From Streptomyces sp. TG1A-60 (GTDB lineage Bacteria; Actinomycetota; Actinomycetes; Streptomycetales; Streptomycetaceae): 64,000 bases of DNA. The stretch spans positions 2,418,001 through 2,482,000 of the forward strand of contig NZ_CP147520.1 in NCBI RefSeq assembly GCF_037201975.1, written 5' to 3'. Both the position numbers and the translations under genes were made by a program. Positions 17,947 through 26,683 of this stretch are shown one piece after another (the first letter of the stretch is position 1; each line of letters opens with the position of its first letter). Below the pieces are notes generated by a model. The model was not told the DNA's origin and made no database searches. It saw only the letters and a list, made by a program, of their open reading frames with translations.

Positions 17947-19212
17947 ATGTCGCTTCTGAACACGCCCCTGCACGAGCTGGACCCGGAGGTCGCCGCCGCC
18001 GTCGACGCCGAGCTGCACCGCCAGCAGTCCACCCTGGAGATGATCGCCTCGGAGAACTTCGCTCCGCTCGCGGTCATGGAGGCCCAGGGCTCGGTCCTCA
18101 CCAACAAGTACGCCGAGGGCTACCCCGGCCGCCGCTACTACGGCGGCTGCGAACACGTCGACGTGACCGAACAGATCGCGATCGACCGGCTCAAGGACCT
18201 GTTCGGCGCCGAGTACGCCAACGTCCAGCCCCACTCCGGCGCCTCCGCCAACCAGGCCGCCCTGTTCGCACTCGCCCAGCCCGGCGACACCATCCTCGGC
18301 CTGGACCTCGCCCACGGCGGACACCTCACCCACGGCATGCGGCTCAACTTCTCCGGCAAACAGTTCCACGTCGTCGCCTACCACGTGGACACCACCACCG
18401 GCCTCATCGACATGGCCGAGCTGGAGCGACTGGCGAAGGAGCACCGCCCGAAGGTGATCATCGCGGGCTGGTCGGCATACCCCCGGCAGCTGGACTTCGC
18501 CGCCTTCCGCCGCGTCGCCGACGAGGTCGGGGCCCACCTGTGGGTCGACATGGCGCACTTCGCCGGTCTCGTCGCCGCCGGACTGCACCCCAACCCGGTC
18601 CAGTACGCGGACGTGGTCACCTCCACCACCCACAAGACACTCGGCGGCCCGCGCGGCGGCATCATCCTCGCCAAGAAGGACTTCGCGAAGAAGCTCAACT
18701 CCTCCGTCTTCCCCGGCTTCCAGGGCGGCCCCCTGGAACACGTGATCGCCGCCAAAGCGGTCTCCTTCAAGGTCGCGGCCTCACAGGAGTTCAAGGAACG
18801 CCAGCACCGTACGGTCGAAGGCGCACGGATCCTCGCCGAACGCCTGACGGCCGCCGACGCCCGCGAAGCCGGCGTCAACGTCCTGTCCGGCGGCACGGAC
18901 GTCCACCTCATCCTGGTCGACCTGCGCGACAGCGAACTGGACGGCCAACAGGCCGAGGACCGCCTCCACGAGGTCGGCATCACCGTCAACCGCAACGCCG
19001 TCCCCGACGACCCCCGCCCGCCGATGGTCACCTCCGGCCTGCGCATCGGCACACCCGCCCTCGCCACCCGCGGCTTCACCACCGAGGACTTCACCGAGGT
19101 CGCGGACGTCATCGCCGAGACCCTGAAGCCCTCCTACGACACCGAGGCACTCAGGGCCCGGGTCAAGGCCCTCGCCGACAAACACCCGCTGTACCCGGGG
19201 CTGGGCAAGTAG
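17947..19212 (+). CDS. glyA: Serine hydroxymethyltransferase
   Basis: PLP enzyme that interconverts serine and glycine with tetrahydrofolate; 421 residues. Visible are [55 protein letters not shown], the [13 protein letters not shown] strand ([14 protein letters not shown]) and the PLP lysine in [14 protein letters not shown] (about residue 227). It lies directly after gcvH, so methylene-tetrahydrofolate from glycine cleavage can be used at once to make serine. Confidence 0.96.
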   Translation: MSLLNTPLHELDPEVAAAVDAELHRQQSTLEMIASENFAPLAVMEAQGSVLTNKYAEGYPGRRYYGGCEHVDVTEQIAIDRLKDLFGAEYANVQPHSGASANQAALFALAQPGDTILGLDLAHGGHLTHGMRLNFSGKQFHVVAYHVDTTTGLIDMAELERLAKEHRPKVIIAGWSAYPRQLDFAAFRRVADEVGAHLWVDMAHFAGLVAAGLHPNPVQYADVVTSTTHKTLGGPRGGIILAKKDFAKKLNSSVFPGFQGGPLEHVIAAKAVSFKVAASQEFKERQHRTVEGARILAERLTAADAREAGVNVLSGGTDVHLILVDLRDSELDGQQAEDRLHEVGITVNRNAVPDDPRPPMVTSGLRIGTPALATRGFTTEDFTEVADVIAETLKPSYDTEALRARVKALADKHPLYPGLGK

Positions 19213-19264
19213 CTCCGGATTCACGGGCGCGTAGGTCCGTACGTACGCAGTCCCGCTTTCTTCC

Positions 19265-19302
19265 GGGGCGCCGCGCACACTGGGGAGTCAGCGCGGCGCC
19301 CC
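19265..19302 (+). terminator. Terminator between glyA and sdaA
   Basis: Perfect 12-bp stem GGGGCGCCGCGC/GCGCGGCGCCCC (19265-19276, 19291-19302), 14-base loop, 52 bases after the glyA stop. It suggests sdaA has a separate promoter or only partial read-through. Confidence 0.7.
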
Positions 19303-19340
19303 GGCCTCCGCACAGCCCTCCCCCGTTCTGAGGAGTCACC

Positions 19341-20708
19341 GTGGCCATCTCGGTCTTCGACCTGTTCTCGATCGGCATCGGCCCGTCCAGCTCCCACACG
19401 GTCGGCCCGATGCGCGCGGCCCGGATGTTCGCCCGTCGGCTGCGCAACGAGGAGGTGCTCACGAGCGTCGCGTCGGTACGCGCCGAGCTGTACGGCTCCC
19501 TCGGCGCCACCGGCCACGGCCACGGCACCCCCAAGGCCGTACTTCTGGGACTGGAGGGCGCCTCGCCGCGCACGGTGGACGTCGAGTCGGCCGACCATCG
19601 GGTGGACACGATCCGGGAGTCGGGCCGTATCCGCCTCCTCGGCGACCACGAGATCCCCTTCGACTTCGACGAGGACCTGGTCCTGCACCGCCGCGAGACG
19701 CTCCCGTACCACGCCAACGGCATGACGGTCCGGGCGTACGACGCCTCGGGTGCGGAGCTGCTGTCGAAGACGTACTACTCCGTCGGCGGCGGCTTCGTGG
19801 TCGACGAGGACGCGGTCGGCGCGGACCGCGTCACACTCGACGACACGGCCCTCAAGTACTCCTTCCGCACCGGCGACGAGCTGCTGCGCCTGACCAAGGA
19901 GACGGGTCTGTCGATCTCCGCGCTGATGCTGGAGAACGAGCGGGCCTGGCGCACGGAGGAGGAGATCCGTTCCGGGCTCCTCGACATCTGGCGCGTCATG
20001 CAGGCCTGCGTCTCGCGCGGCATGTCCCGCGAGGGCATCCTGCCGGGCGGCCTGCGCGTACGCCGCCGGGCGGCCGTCTCGGCCCGTCAGCTCAGGGCGG
20101 AGGGGGAGCCGTTGGCCCGCTCCATGGAGTGGATCACGCTCTACGCGATGGCCGTGAACGAGGAGAACGCGGCGGGCGGCCGTGTCGTGACGGCCCCCAC
20201 CAACGGCGCGGCCGGCATCATCCCGGCCGTCCTGCACTACTACATCAACTTCGTCCCCGGCGCGGACGAGGACGGCGTCGTACGGTTCATGTTGGCCGCC
20301 GGGGCCATCGGCATGCTCTTCAAGGAGAACGCCTCCATCTCCGGCGCCGAGGTCGGCTGCCAGGGCGAGGTCGGCTCCGCCTGCTCCATGGCCGCGGGAG
20401 CCCTGGCGGAGGTCCTGGGCGGCAGCCCCGAACAGGTCGAGAACGCCGCCGAGATCGGCATGGAACACAACCTGGGCCTGACCTGCGACCCCGTCGGAGG
20501 CCTCGTCCAGATCCCCTGCATCGAACGCAACGGCATGGCCGCGGTGAAAGCCGTCACGGCGGCCAGGATGGCCCTGCGCGGCGACGGCTCCCACAAGGTG
20601 TCCCTCGACAAGGTCATCAAGACGATGAAGGAGACCGGCGCGGACATGAGCGTGAAGTACAAGGAGACGGCCCGGGGCGGGCTGGCGGTGAACATCATCG
20701 AGTGCTAG
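19341..20708 (+). CDS. sdaA: L-serine ammonia-lyase (single-chain, Fe-S)
   Basis: Converts L-serine to pyruvate and ammonia using a [4Fe-4S] cluster. The 455-residue protein has the N-terminal beta domain ([20 protein letters not shown]) and C-terminal alpha domain with the cluster cysteines in [17 protein letters not shown] and [18 protein letters not shown], plus [21 protein letters not shown] start with GAGGAG about 6 bases upstream. Following gcvT-gcvH-glyA, it completes glycine to serine to pyruvate. The 96 bases to the next gene hold nothing I can identify. Confidence 0.95.
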   Translation: MAISVFDLFSIGIGPSSSHTVGPMRAARMFARRLRNEEVLTSVASVRAELYGSLGATGHGHGTPKAVLLGLEGASPRTVDVESADHRVDTIRESGRIRLLGDHEIPFDFDEDLVLHRRETLPYHANGMTVRAYDASGAELLSKTYYSVGGGFVVDEDAVGADRVTLDDTALKYSFRTGDELLRLTKETGLSISALMLENERAWRTEEEIRSGLLDIWRVMQACVSRGMSREGILPGGLRVRRRAAVSARQLRAEGEPLARSMEWITLYAMAVNEENAAGGRVVTAPTNGAAGIIPAVLHYYINFVPGADEDGVVRFMLAAGAIGMLFKENASISGAEVGCQGEVGSACSMAAGALAEVLGGSPEQVENAAEIGMEHNLGLTCDPVGGLVQIPCIERNGMAAVKAVTAARMALRGDGSHKVSLDKVIKTMKETGADMSVKYKETARGGLAVNIIEC

Positions 20709-20804
20709 GAAATGGGCCCTGACCGGAGCATGCGTGTTTTTCGGCGCTGTGCGCGACGTCATGAGCACCGGCGGTGCGCCGGCAGGGCCTGGACGTGTGT
20801 CCTG

Positions 20805-22346
20805 TCACCGGCTGTTCCGTGGGCTGTAGGGCTGGAGGAGCTGGTCGACGGGTGCGTAGTCGTCGGTGAGCAGTTGGGCGTCGCCGATCCAGGAGGTGAG
20901 GTCGTCGCCGGTGGCGATCTTCCATCCGGTCTGCCGGGCGTCCAGCGCTTCCTGGGTCGCGCGCAGGTCGACCGGTCGGTTGGAGGCGAGGACCACCAGG
21001 TTGCCGCCCTCGGGGGTGGCGGTCGGGGCGAGGCCGATATCGGTGGGTTCGCCGAGGAGGGCGACGTGCTCGAAGGTCTCGCCGAGGGTGGCTACTTCGG
21101 CACGTGCGAAGGCCATGGCACCGTGATCGATGAGGTTGGCGACGTACAGGCCGTCCTCGTCGAGCACCCGCCGTACGTCGGTCATCGCTTCCACCGTGGT
21201 GAGGTGCCACGGCACGCTGACGCCTCCGAAGGCGTCGCCGACGACGAGGTCACGGCTGTCGGCGTCCAGTCGCCGCAGGCCGAGCCTGCCGTCCTCGGCG
21301 CGTACGTCGACAGCGGCTTCCGATTCCAGACCGAGTTGGTCGCGGTCGATGCGCAGGACACCGCTGTCGATCTCGGACACAAGGCTGCGCGTCCCGGGCC
21401 GCGTGGCCGCGAGGTAACGGGGGAAGGTGAGCCCGCCGCCGCCCAGGTGGTGGGCGGCAAGCGGCTCACCTTCGGGAAAGGCGGCATCGACCACCGACGC
21501 GATGGCGCGCACATACGTGAACTGCAGGAAGGTCGGGTCGTCGACGTCGACGTAGGAGTGCCGCAGGCCGTCCAGAACGAGTGTGCGTCCGCTGGACCGG
21601 TCGGGGTCTGCGACGACCCGTGCGCAGTGGTATCTGGTCTCCGCGTCGCAGCCACCGGGCGCGACCATGGTGGCGAGGCCGCCGGCAACGATGACGAGTG
21701 TGAGGGCGAGGGTGCCGCTCCATCGGCGCGTTCGCCACTCGACCAGCGCCGAGCCGACCACCAGCAGTGCTCCGAGGCCGATCAGGATGCCGCTGACCGG
21801 CAACCGCGACACGAGGACGAAGCCGGTGAGGACGGTGCCGACGATGGCGCCGACGGTGCCGACGCCGGACAGTCGGCCGACGACCGTTCCGGTCTCGGCG
21901 AGGCTGGTGAGACGCAGCTTGGTCACGATCGGCGTCACCGCGGAGAGCAACGCGCCCGGCACGAGGATGGTCAGCGACGCGATCAACAAGAGCATCGCCG
22001 GTGCCCACTCCGCGGTGGTGCGCAGGACGACGGGGGTGAGCGCCACGACCGCTCCCGACACCCCGAGCGAGGGGCCTATGAGCCGGCGTGGATTGACCTG
22101 GTCCGCGATGCGCCCACCCAGCCACGAGCCGAGGGCGATCGCGGTGAGGGCGATGCCGATCACCATGGTGCTGGTCTCGAGAGTGAGGCCGAGGTAGGGG
22201 GCCAGCAGCCGCAGAGCGACGATCTCGACCACCAGGACCGCGGCCGAGGAGCCGAACACAAGCACGGCAGCGGCGCGGGGACCCAGGCCGTTGCGAGGTG
22301 TGCCCTCGGCGGCAGACGAGGAAGAGGATCCGGTCACGGGCGACAT
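20805..22346 (-). CDS. Membrane-anchored spermidine-synthase-like protein
   Basis: 513 residues in two halves. The N-terminal half (about 25-235) has seven or eight hydrophobic segments, for example AAVLVFGSSAAVLVVEIVAL and GILIGLGALLVVGSALV, resembling the MFS-like membrane part of actinobacterial fused proteins. The C-terminal half is an aminopropyltransferase/Rossmann fold with LHHLGGGG-type glycine loop (HHLGGGGLTFPRYLA), the acidic strand end VSEIDSGVL, and DLVVGDAFGGVSVPWHL. Whether it makes polyamines is unknown; catalytic Asp in GDAFGG is present. It is convergent with sdaA and lies downstream of a DoxX gene. Confidence 0.8.
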   Translation of the reverse strand: MSPVTGSSSSSAAEGTPRNGLGPRAAAVLVFGSSAAVLVVEIVALRLLAPYLGLTLETSTMVIGIALTAIALGSWLGGRIADQVNPRRLIGPSLGVSGAVVALTPVVLRTTAEWAPAMLLLIASLTILVPGALLSAVTPIVTKLRLTSLAETGTVVGRLSGVGTVGAIVGTVLTGFVLVSRLPVSGILIGLGALLVVGSALVEWRTRRWSGTLALTLVIVAGGLATMVAPGGCDAETRYHCARVVADPDRSSGRTLVLDGLRHSYVDVDDPTFLQFTYVRAIASVVDAAFPEGEPLAAHHLGGGGLTFPRYLAATRPGTRSLVSEIDSGVLRIDRDQLGLESEAAVDVRAEDGRLGLRRLDADSRDLVVGDAFGGVSVPWHLTTVEAMTDVRRVLDEDGLYVANLIDHGAMAFARAEVATLGETFEHVALLGEPTDIGLAPTATPEGGNLVVLASNRPVDLRATQEALDARQTGWKIATGDDLTSWIGDAQLLTDDYAPVDQLLQPYSPRNSR

Positions 22347-22438
22347 CCTCGCACGCGACTCATCGACCGAACGACATCGCGAGAATCCTCATGCACGCGA
22401 CCGCGCGCGGGGACGTGTTCCACGTCCTCCCACGCACC

Positions 22439-22882
22439 TCAAGGGCTGACCCGGCGCGAGTGCGCGCCGGGACCTGCTTCGCGGTCGGTCTGGCCCGTGA
22501 GGGAGAGGGCGCCCGGTCCGCTGAAGACCAGGAGCAGGAAGGCCCAGCAGAACAGGGCCGGGGCGAGGCCGCCGTTCTGGAGGGGGAAAAGGCCGTCCTT
22601 CTGATGCTCCGTGAAGTAGGCGAAGGCCATGATGCCCGAGCTGATGAAGGCGGCGCCGCGGGTCGCTACTCCGAGGAGTACGAGGACGCCGCAGACCAGT
22701 TCGATGACTCCGGCGTACCAGAAGGGCCAGTCGCCGACCGGACTCGCCTCGCGGTCCAGTATCCCGAACACCGTGGCGGCGCCCTCGCTGGTGAACAACA
22801 GGCCCAGGGTGATGCGGAACAGGCCCAGTACGAGGGGTTGGCGGGCGGTGAGCCAGTCGTTCAGACGCGCGGTGCTGTTCAT
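22439..22882 (-). CDS. DoxX-family membrane protein
   Basis: 147-residue membrane protein with four hydrophobic segments: VLGLFRITLGLLFTSEGAAT, FWYAGVIELVCGVLVLLG, RGAAFISSGIMAFAYF and LAPALFCWAFLLLVFSG. The family signatures RITLGLLF and GLFPLQNGG are present. Members are linked to respiratory or oxidative-stress membranes, but the precise role is not known. The start ATG at 22880-22882 has AGAGGAG about 8 bases upstream. It precedes the spermidine-synthase-like gene by 92 bases on the same strand. Confidence 0.8.
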   Translation of the reverse strand: MNSTARLNDWLTARQPLVLGLFRITLGLLFTSEGAATVFGILDREASPVGDWPFWYAGVIELVCGVLVLLGVATRGAAFISSGIMAFAYFTEHQKDGLFPLQNGGLAPALFCWAFLLLVFSGPGALSLTGQTDREAGPGAHSRRVSP

Positions 22883-23278
22883 GGGTGCTCCTCTAACGGG
22901 TCGGCGCATGCGGGGCGGTGCGGGCCATATGGGCCCTGATGCACGGGTACTCCCGGTTCTTCCTACGCGTGTGCCCGGCCGCCGGTTCAAGGCTTCCGCC
23001 GACATCTTCGAGGGTGGCGTTCGAGGCTGCGGTTCCCGGCTTCCATCGAGGCGAAGATCACCGCCGCCGACGGCTCCACCGCCACCAGGATCGTCACCCT
23101 CGACCAGAGCCCTGCCTCCCCGTGACGACTGCCAACGCCCCTCCTGGGGTGGGCACTTCGAGCACACAGGGGCGCACGCCCCCTGCCGCGGCACCGGATC
23201 GGTCGCAGCCGGCCGCACATGCCGCAGGGGCGCCCACCGCACAAAGCGCACAACGGTGGGCGCCCCATCCAGTACGGC
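22883..23278. other. 396-base intergenic region with a possible gene remnant
   Basis: No intact gene is visible. It contains the DoxX promoter side, the EF-hand gene terminator (23227-23266), and on the plus strand at about 23050-23125 an open stretch reading ASIEAKITAADGSTATRIV and ending in a stop, which looks like the end of a protein whose beginning is lost. The remnant is weakly supported. Confidence 0.35.
23227..23266 (-). terminator. Terminator of the EF-hand gene
   Basis: Perfect 13-bp stem GGGGCGCCCACCG (23227-23239) with 23254-23266, 14-base loop, 13 bases beyond the stop of the EF-hand gene. Confidence 0.75.
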
Positions 23279-23491
23279 TCACTTGTTCAGATGGGCCCAG
23301 AACTCGTCGAACGACAGAAGCCTGTCGCCGTTGAGGTCGCGGGAGCGGATGATGACCTCCGCCACGGACTCGGTGACGTTCCAGTCGCCTCCCTGGGCCA
23401 GGGCGGTCTTGAACTCCACGGCGGTGATGAACCCGTCACCGTCCGCGTCGATCCGCTGGAACTCCTTGCGCGCTGCCTCGATGTCCGCCAC
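23279..23491 (-). CDS. EF-hand calcium-binding protein
   Basis: 70-residue acidic protein with two EF-hands: DADGDGFITAVEF (about residues 15-27) and DLNGDRLLSFDEF (about 52-64), both with canonical Asp, Asn/Asp and final Glu ligands. It resembles the small calmodulin-like Cab proteins of Streptomyces, which buffer or sense calcium. GTG start at 23489-23491 with AAGGGGCGG upstream. A tandem 12-base repeat lies in the leader. The gene stands alone, with its own terminator. Confidence 0.88.
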   Translation of the reverse strand: MADIEAARKEFQRIDADGDGFITAVEFKTALAQGGDWNVTESVAEVIIRSRDLNGDRLLSFDEFWAHLNK

Positions 23492-23528
23492 CGATCCGCC
23501 CCTTCTTGGTGCCCTGCCTCTTCGAGGC

Positions 23529-23552
23529 AGTCCTGCTGACAGTCCTGCTGAC
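23529..23552. repeat. Tandem 12-base direct repeat in the EF-hand leader
   Basis: AGTCCTGCTGAC is repeated head to tail at 23529-23540 and 23541-23552, 38 bases upstream of the EF-hand start. It could be a regulator site or a simple duplication. Confidence 0.5.
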
Positions 23553-23562
23553 GCAGGTCAGA

Positions 23563-24010
23563 TTAACCGGCCACGCGAGCGCGGAGTGCGGCGACCACCC
23601 ACGCGAACTCCTTGGTGTGCGCCGACAGCGGCTCCACGCCCCGCACCAGCGAGGCCAGCTCCCGGAACCGGGCCAGCTCGGCGTGGGCCGCCGACGTGAC
23701 GCGTTCCAGCAGGACGACCCGGTCGGCGTCGCCGAGCAGCCCGGTCAACACCTCCTCGGCGGCGGGCGAGACGGGGTCGACGCCCTCCCGCAGCGCCTCG
23801 CCCGCGAGTTTCACCAGGCGGCTCATGAACCACAGGGAGGTGCCCGCCCGCACATCGGGCCCCCGGTCCGCCGCGTTGAACTCGACCGTCTGCCGCATCC
23901 GCGCCCGGAACGCCGGGTCCTGGATCATCTCGGCCAGTTCCACCCAGGCGTCCACCTGCTCGGGCGTGGGGTCCTCCGGCAGATCCGCGAGGCTGAACCG
24001 GGTACGCGCG
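23563..24010 (-). pseudogene. C-terminal remnant of a MerR-type regulator
   Basis: The readable protein runs from about TRFSLADLPEDPTPEQVDAW through AEMIQDPAFRARMRQTVEF to VRGVEPLSAHTKEFAWVVAA. This matches the effector-side half of a common Streptomyces MerR subfamily. The N-terminal winged helix is absent: upstream of about 24010 the same frame is only the antisense of a GNAT sequence. No credible start codon or ribosome binding site precedes it. It is best read as a truncated gene, divergent from an equally truncated GNAT gene. Confidence 0.6.
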
Positions 24011-24019
24011 GCGGCGCCG

Positions 24020-24290
24020 TGGCGACGTACGGGTCTGGACGGCGGACGGTGGTGTCCTGACGACGGGCCGCGGGATCGCCGGGCGGCTGGAGGTCTCGGT
24101 CGAGGTGGACGAGGGCGTACGGCACCGGGGGCTGGGCCGGTCGCTGGCGACCGCCGCACGGCATCTCGTCGCCGAGCCGCTGTGGGCGCAGGTCGCGCCG
24201 GGGAACGTCCACAGCATGCGGGCGTTCCAGTCGGCCGGCTATCTGCCGGTGGGCTCCGAGATCCTGCTCAGCGCCCGATGGACCCGACGG
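24020..24290 (+). pseudogene. C-terminal remnant of a GNAT acetyltransferase
   Basis: An open stretch encodes the C-terminal half of a GNAT fold: RVWTADGGVLTTGRGIAG, LEVSVEVDEGV, the acetyl-CoA loop RHRGLGRSLATAARHLV, then AQVAPGNVHSMRAFQSAGY and LPVGSEILLSAR. The N-terminal strands are missing, and no start codon with a ribosome binding site lies before it. The frame also runs past the expected end (about 24275) to a stop at 24438-24440. It begins where the MerR remnant on the other strand ends. Confidence 0.6.
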
Positions 24291-24302
24291 ACGCGACGGG
24301 CA

Positions 24303-24347
24303 TCAGTGCCAGGGCTGGTAGTGCGGGTTGCTCTCGCACTCGCTCAT
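24303..24347 (-). CDS. Possible 14-residue microprotein or end of a lost gene
   Basis: ATG AGC GAG TGC ... encodes MSECESNPHYQPWH. Every sense codon ends in G or C, as in real Streptomyces genes. Its ATG overlaps the stop (ATGA) of another 14-codon frame, MITTRLRRRAAAIR (about 24344-24388). There is no good ribosome binding site. It lies between the GNAT remnant and the end of the beta-propeller lipoprotein gene. I cannot assign a function and the call is weak. Confidence 0.2.
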   Translation of the reverse strand: MSECESNPHYQPWH

Positions 24348-24465
24348 CGGATGGCGGCGGCCCGGCGCCGCAGACGAGTTGTGATCATGACGAGCACGAT
24401 CTCGGCTGCGTGGCGCCGGGCCGGGGACCCTCACCCATGAGGCGGCGCGTCCGTCTGCCTGGTTG

Positions 24466-25686
24466 TCACCGGAAGATGCCCGTGTGGCCGAGTGAGTAGC
24501 GGCCCGGCTGCGGATACACGGCGAGGCCGTGCGGGCCGCTGCCGACGGGGATGCGGGCGAGCTGCTTCCCGGTGCGGGTGTCGATGGCGTACACCTCGGA
24601 GTCGTAGCGGCCGGAGAGCCACAGGACCTTGCCGTCGGCGGAGACGCCGCCCATGTCGGGGCTGCCGCCGTCGGGCAGGTGCCACTTCTTGGTGAGCTTG
24701 TTCTTGGTGAAGTCGAAGACCGAGACGGAGCCCTCGCCGCGGTTGGAGACGTACATCTCGCGGGAGTCGCGGCCGACGTACAGACCGTGGCAGCCCTTGC
24801 CGGTGGGCAGCAGCTTCGGCTCGTCGAACGTGTCGCCGTCCAGGACCCACATGCCGTCGGCCATCATGTCGGCGATGTAGAACCGCTTGCCGTCCGGTGA
24901 GATCTTCACGTCCTGCGGCATGGCCCCCTCGAACGGCAGCTTCTGCTGTCCGATCACCTTCATCTTCTCGGTGTCGACCTTCAACAGCTCACCGCTGAAC
25001 TCGCACGACACGATGAAGTACGTGCCGTCGGCCGAGAAGTCGGCGTGGTTGACGCCGTAGCAGGTGACCGGCTCGGTCTTGACCCGCTTCATGGTGTGCG
25101 GGTCACGGAAGACGAGCTCGCGGTCGAGGGAGGCCATGACGACGGCGTGCTTGCCGTTCGGGGTGAAGTACAGGTTGTACGGGTCGTGCACCTCGACCGG
25201 CTTGCCCGCCTTCCCCGTCTTGGGATCGATGGGGGTGAGGGTGTGGCCCCGGTTGTTGTTGACCCACAGGGTCTTCAGGTCCCAGGAGGGGACGACGTGC
25301 TGGGGCTGACGGCCCACCGGGATCGTCTCGATGATCTTGTACGTCTTGGGGTCGATGACGGAGACGGTGTCCGACTCGCTGTTGGGGACGTACACCCGGG
25401 AGGGGAAGTCCTTCACCACCGGGGAGAGCCGGTCCGGTCGGTCGGCGGCGTAGACGTCCTTGGGGTCCAGCACGGGCGGCATGCCGTGCAGTCCCCGCAC
25501 CGCCGTTGACTGTTTCTCCTTCCGCTCGGCGGCTTCGGCTTCGGCGGCGACCCGGTCGGCCCGGGTCCGCTCCTCCTGCTCGTTGGTCCTGGTCTCGGTG
25601 CCGCACGCGGCCACGGCGGCGAGAACGGCGGCCGAGACGAGCGTGCGCCGCGCAAGGCCGCGCTGCATAAGGGGGGTACGGGACAT
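24466..25686 (-). CDS. Lipoprotein with a YVTN-type beta-propeller
   Basis: 406-residue surface lipoprotein of unknown function. The signal peptide ([18 protein letters not shown]) ends in lipobox AVAAC. An Arg/Glu/Ala-rich helical linker follows (about 40-65), then repeated propeller blades: SRVYVPNSESDTVSVIDPKT, PQHVVPSWDLKTLWVNN, YFTPNGKHAVVMASLDREL, PQDVKISPDGKRFYIADM, EMYVSNRGEGSVSVFDF and GKVLWLSGRYDSEVYAIDT. The ATG at 25684-25686 follows a TATAAAT -10-like box by about 13 bases, so the mRNA may be nearly leaderless; an ATG five codons upstream overlaps that box and is less likely. Confidence 0.85.
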   Translation of the reverse strand: MSRTPLMQRGLARRTLVSAAVLAAVAACGTETRTNEQEERTRADRVAAEAEAAERKEKQSTAVRGLHGMPPVLDPKDVYAADRPDRLSPVVKDFPSRVYVPNSESDTVSVIDPKTYKIIETIPVGRQPQHVVPSWDLKTLWVNNNRGHTLTPIDPKTGKAGKPVEVHDPYNLYFTPNGKHAVVMASLDRELVFRDPHTMKRVKTEPVTCYGVNHADFSADGTYFIVSCEFSGELLKVDTEKMKVIGQQKLPFEGAMPQDVKISPDGKRFYIADMMADGMWVLDGDTFDEPKLLPTGKGCHGLYVGRDSREMYVSNRGEGSVSVFDFTKNKLTKKWHLPDGGSPDMGGVSADGKVLWLSGRYDSEVYAIDTRTGKQLARIPVGSGPHGLAVYPQPGRYSLGHTGIFR

Positions 25687-25848
25687 GGTCACGCGCACCA
25701 TTTATAGGGATCCGTACCGGGAAACCCGGCGATTGACCCGATCGACGGAGGTGCGCGTTGCGCCCAGCGCGTTGCGCGGGGCCGTGACGTGTGGGGATAC
25801 GCCGCGTGGGCGCGATGGGCCACGTACGACCCGCGGCCGACAATCCGC

Positions 25849-26352
25849 CTAGCGATCCGCGACTCTCATCTCGAACCACGTCGTCTTCCCGCGCGGCAGC
25901 AGATCGACCCCCCAGCGATCCGAGAGCTTGTCGACGAGGAACAGCCCCCGCCCGCTGACGTCCATCTCCTGCACCGGCATCAGACACGGCAGCCCCCGTG
26001 AGGGATCGCGGACCTCGACCCGGATCCAGCCCGGCCGACGGCGCATGCGGAGTCCGAAGACGCGTGCCCCGGTGTGCCGGACGGCGTTGCCTACGAGTTC
26101 GGAGACGAGCAGGACCGCATCCTCGGTCATCTTCGGCGAGAGCCGCCACCGGCGGAGCATGACGACCTGGGCGAGCCTGCGGGCCGTGGCCGCGGACTCG
26201 GGGCGGGACGGCAGCGGGACCTCGGCCTCGGTCGGATCGCCGAACAACTCCAGTGCCTTCTGCGCCCGTTCGTCCTCGATCGCAGGTGACCAACGCGCCG
26301 CGGTCGCACTAACGTGCCGCCGCGGCTGTTCGATACCCTCCAGCCCCGCCAT
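25849..26352 (-). CDS. Anti-sigma-factor-type ATP-binding protein (HATPase_c_2)
   Basis: 167-residue GHKL ATPase domain protein of the RsbW/SpoIIAB-like kind common in Streptomyces. The N-box is AVLLVSELVGNAVRHTG (about residues 80-96), the G1-like box RVEVRDPSRGLPCLM and the G2-like box SGRGLFLVDKLSDRWG. Such proteins act as serine kinases on anti-anti-sigma factors, but no partner gene is nearby, so target and role are unknown. A dyad at 26384-26410 lies just upstream of the ATG. Confidence 0.8.
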   Translation of the reverse strand: MAGLEGIEQPRRHVSATAARWSPAIEDERAQKALELFGDPTEAEVPLPSRPESAATARRLAQVVMLRRWRLSPKMTEDAVLLVSELVGNAVRHTGARVFGLRMRRRPGWIRVEVRDPSRGLPCLMPVQEMDVSGRGLFLVDKLSDRWGVDLLPRGKTTWFEMRVADR

Positions 26353-26683
26353 GCCCCCATCATGGCCGTCCTGGCCCCCGCTCGGGGTTGTTCCTCAGGA
26401 ATACAACCCCCGGAACCAACCATTCCGGGGATTTCGATAGGCATATGCCAAAGGCATTCAACGTCCCGCCACAACCCGCCCGACCTGCAGAGACCACCTG
26501 AACTTCGGTCAACAACAAGGCGCCTGGGCAAGAATCCCTGAAGGCTGTCTCAAGGCTCCGATAACCGCCCCTTCGGGGGACGCGGGTAACGCATCGCGCG
26601 CAAGTGGATCAGGGAATTCGGGGGCCGATTCCCCGGCCGCCGCTGGAACCCGCGGGCGGGTTCCAGCGCCTTCGGACGAACCG
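26353..26683. promoter_or_regulatory. 331-base intergenic region with a promoter-side dyad
   Basis: No gene is visible. It contains GGGGTTGT...ACAACCCC (26384-26391 with 26403-26410) 32 bases before the ATPase start, probably an operator or leader hairpin, and at the other end the terminator of the enoyl-CoA hydratase gene. A small CCCCTTCGGGG hairpin is near 26568. Confidence 0.45.
26641..26668 (-). terminator. Terminator of the enoyl-CoA hydratase gene
   Basis: Perfect 12-bp stem CGCTGGAACCCG (26641-26652) with 26657-26668 and a 4-base loop, 15 bases after the stop. Confidence 0.75.

Noticed and set aside
23563..24159. A full-length 198-residue protein
   Set aside because: Its first 50 or so residues are the antisense of the GNAT remnant (Arg/Pro-rich); only the MerR-like C-terminal part is credible.
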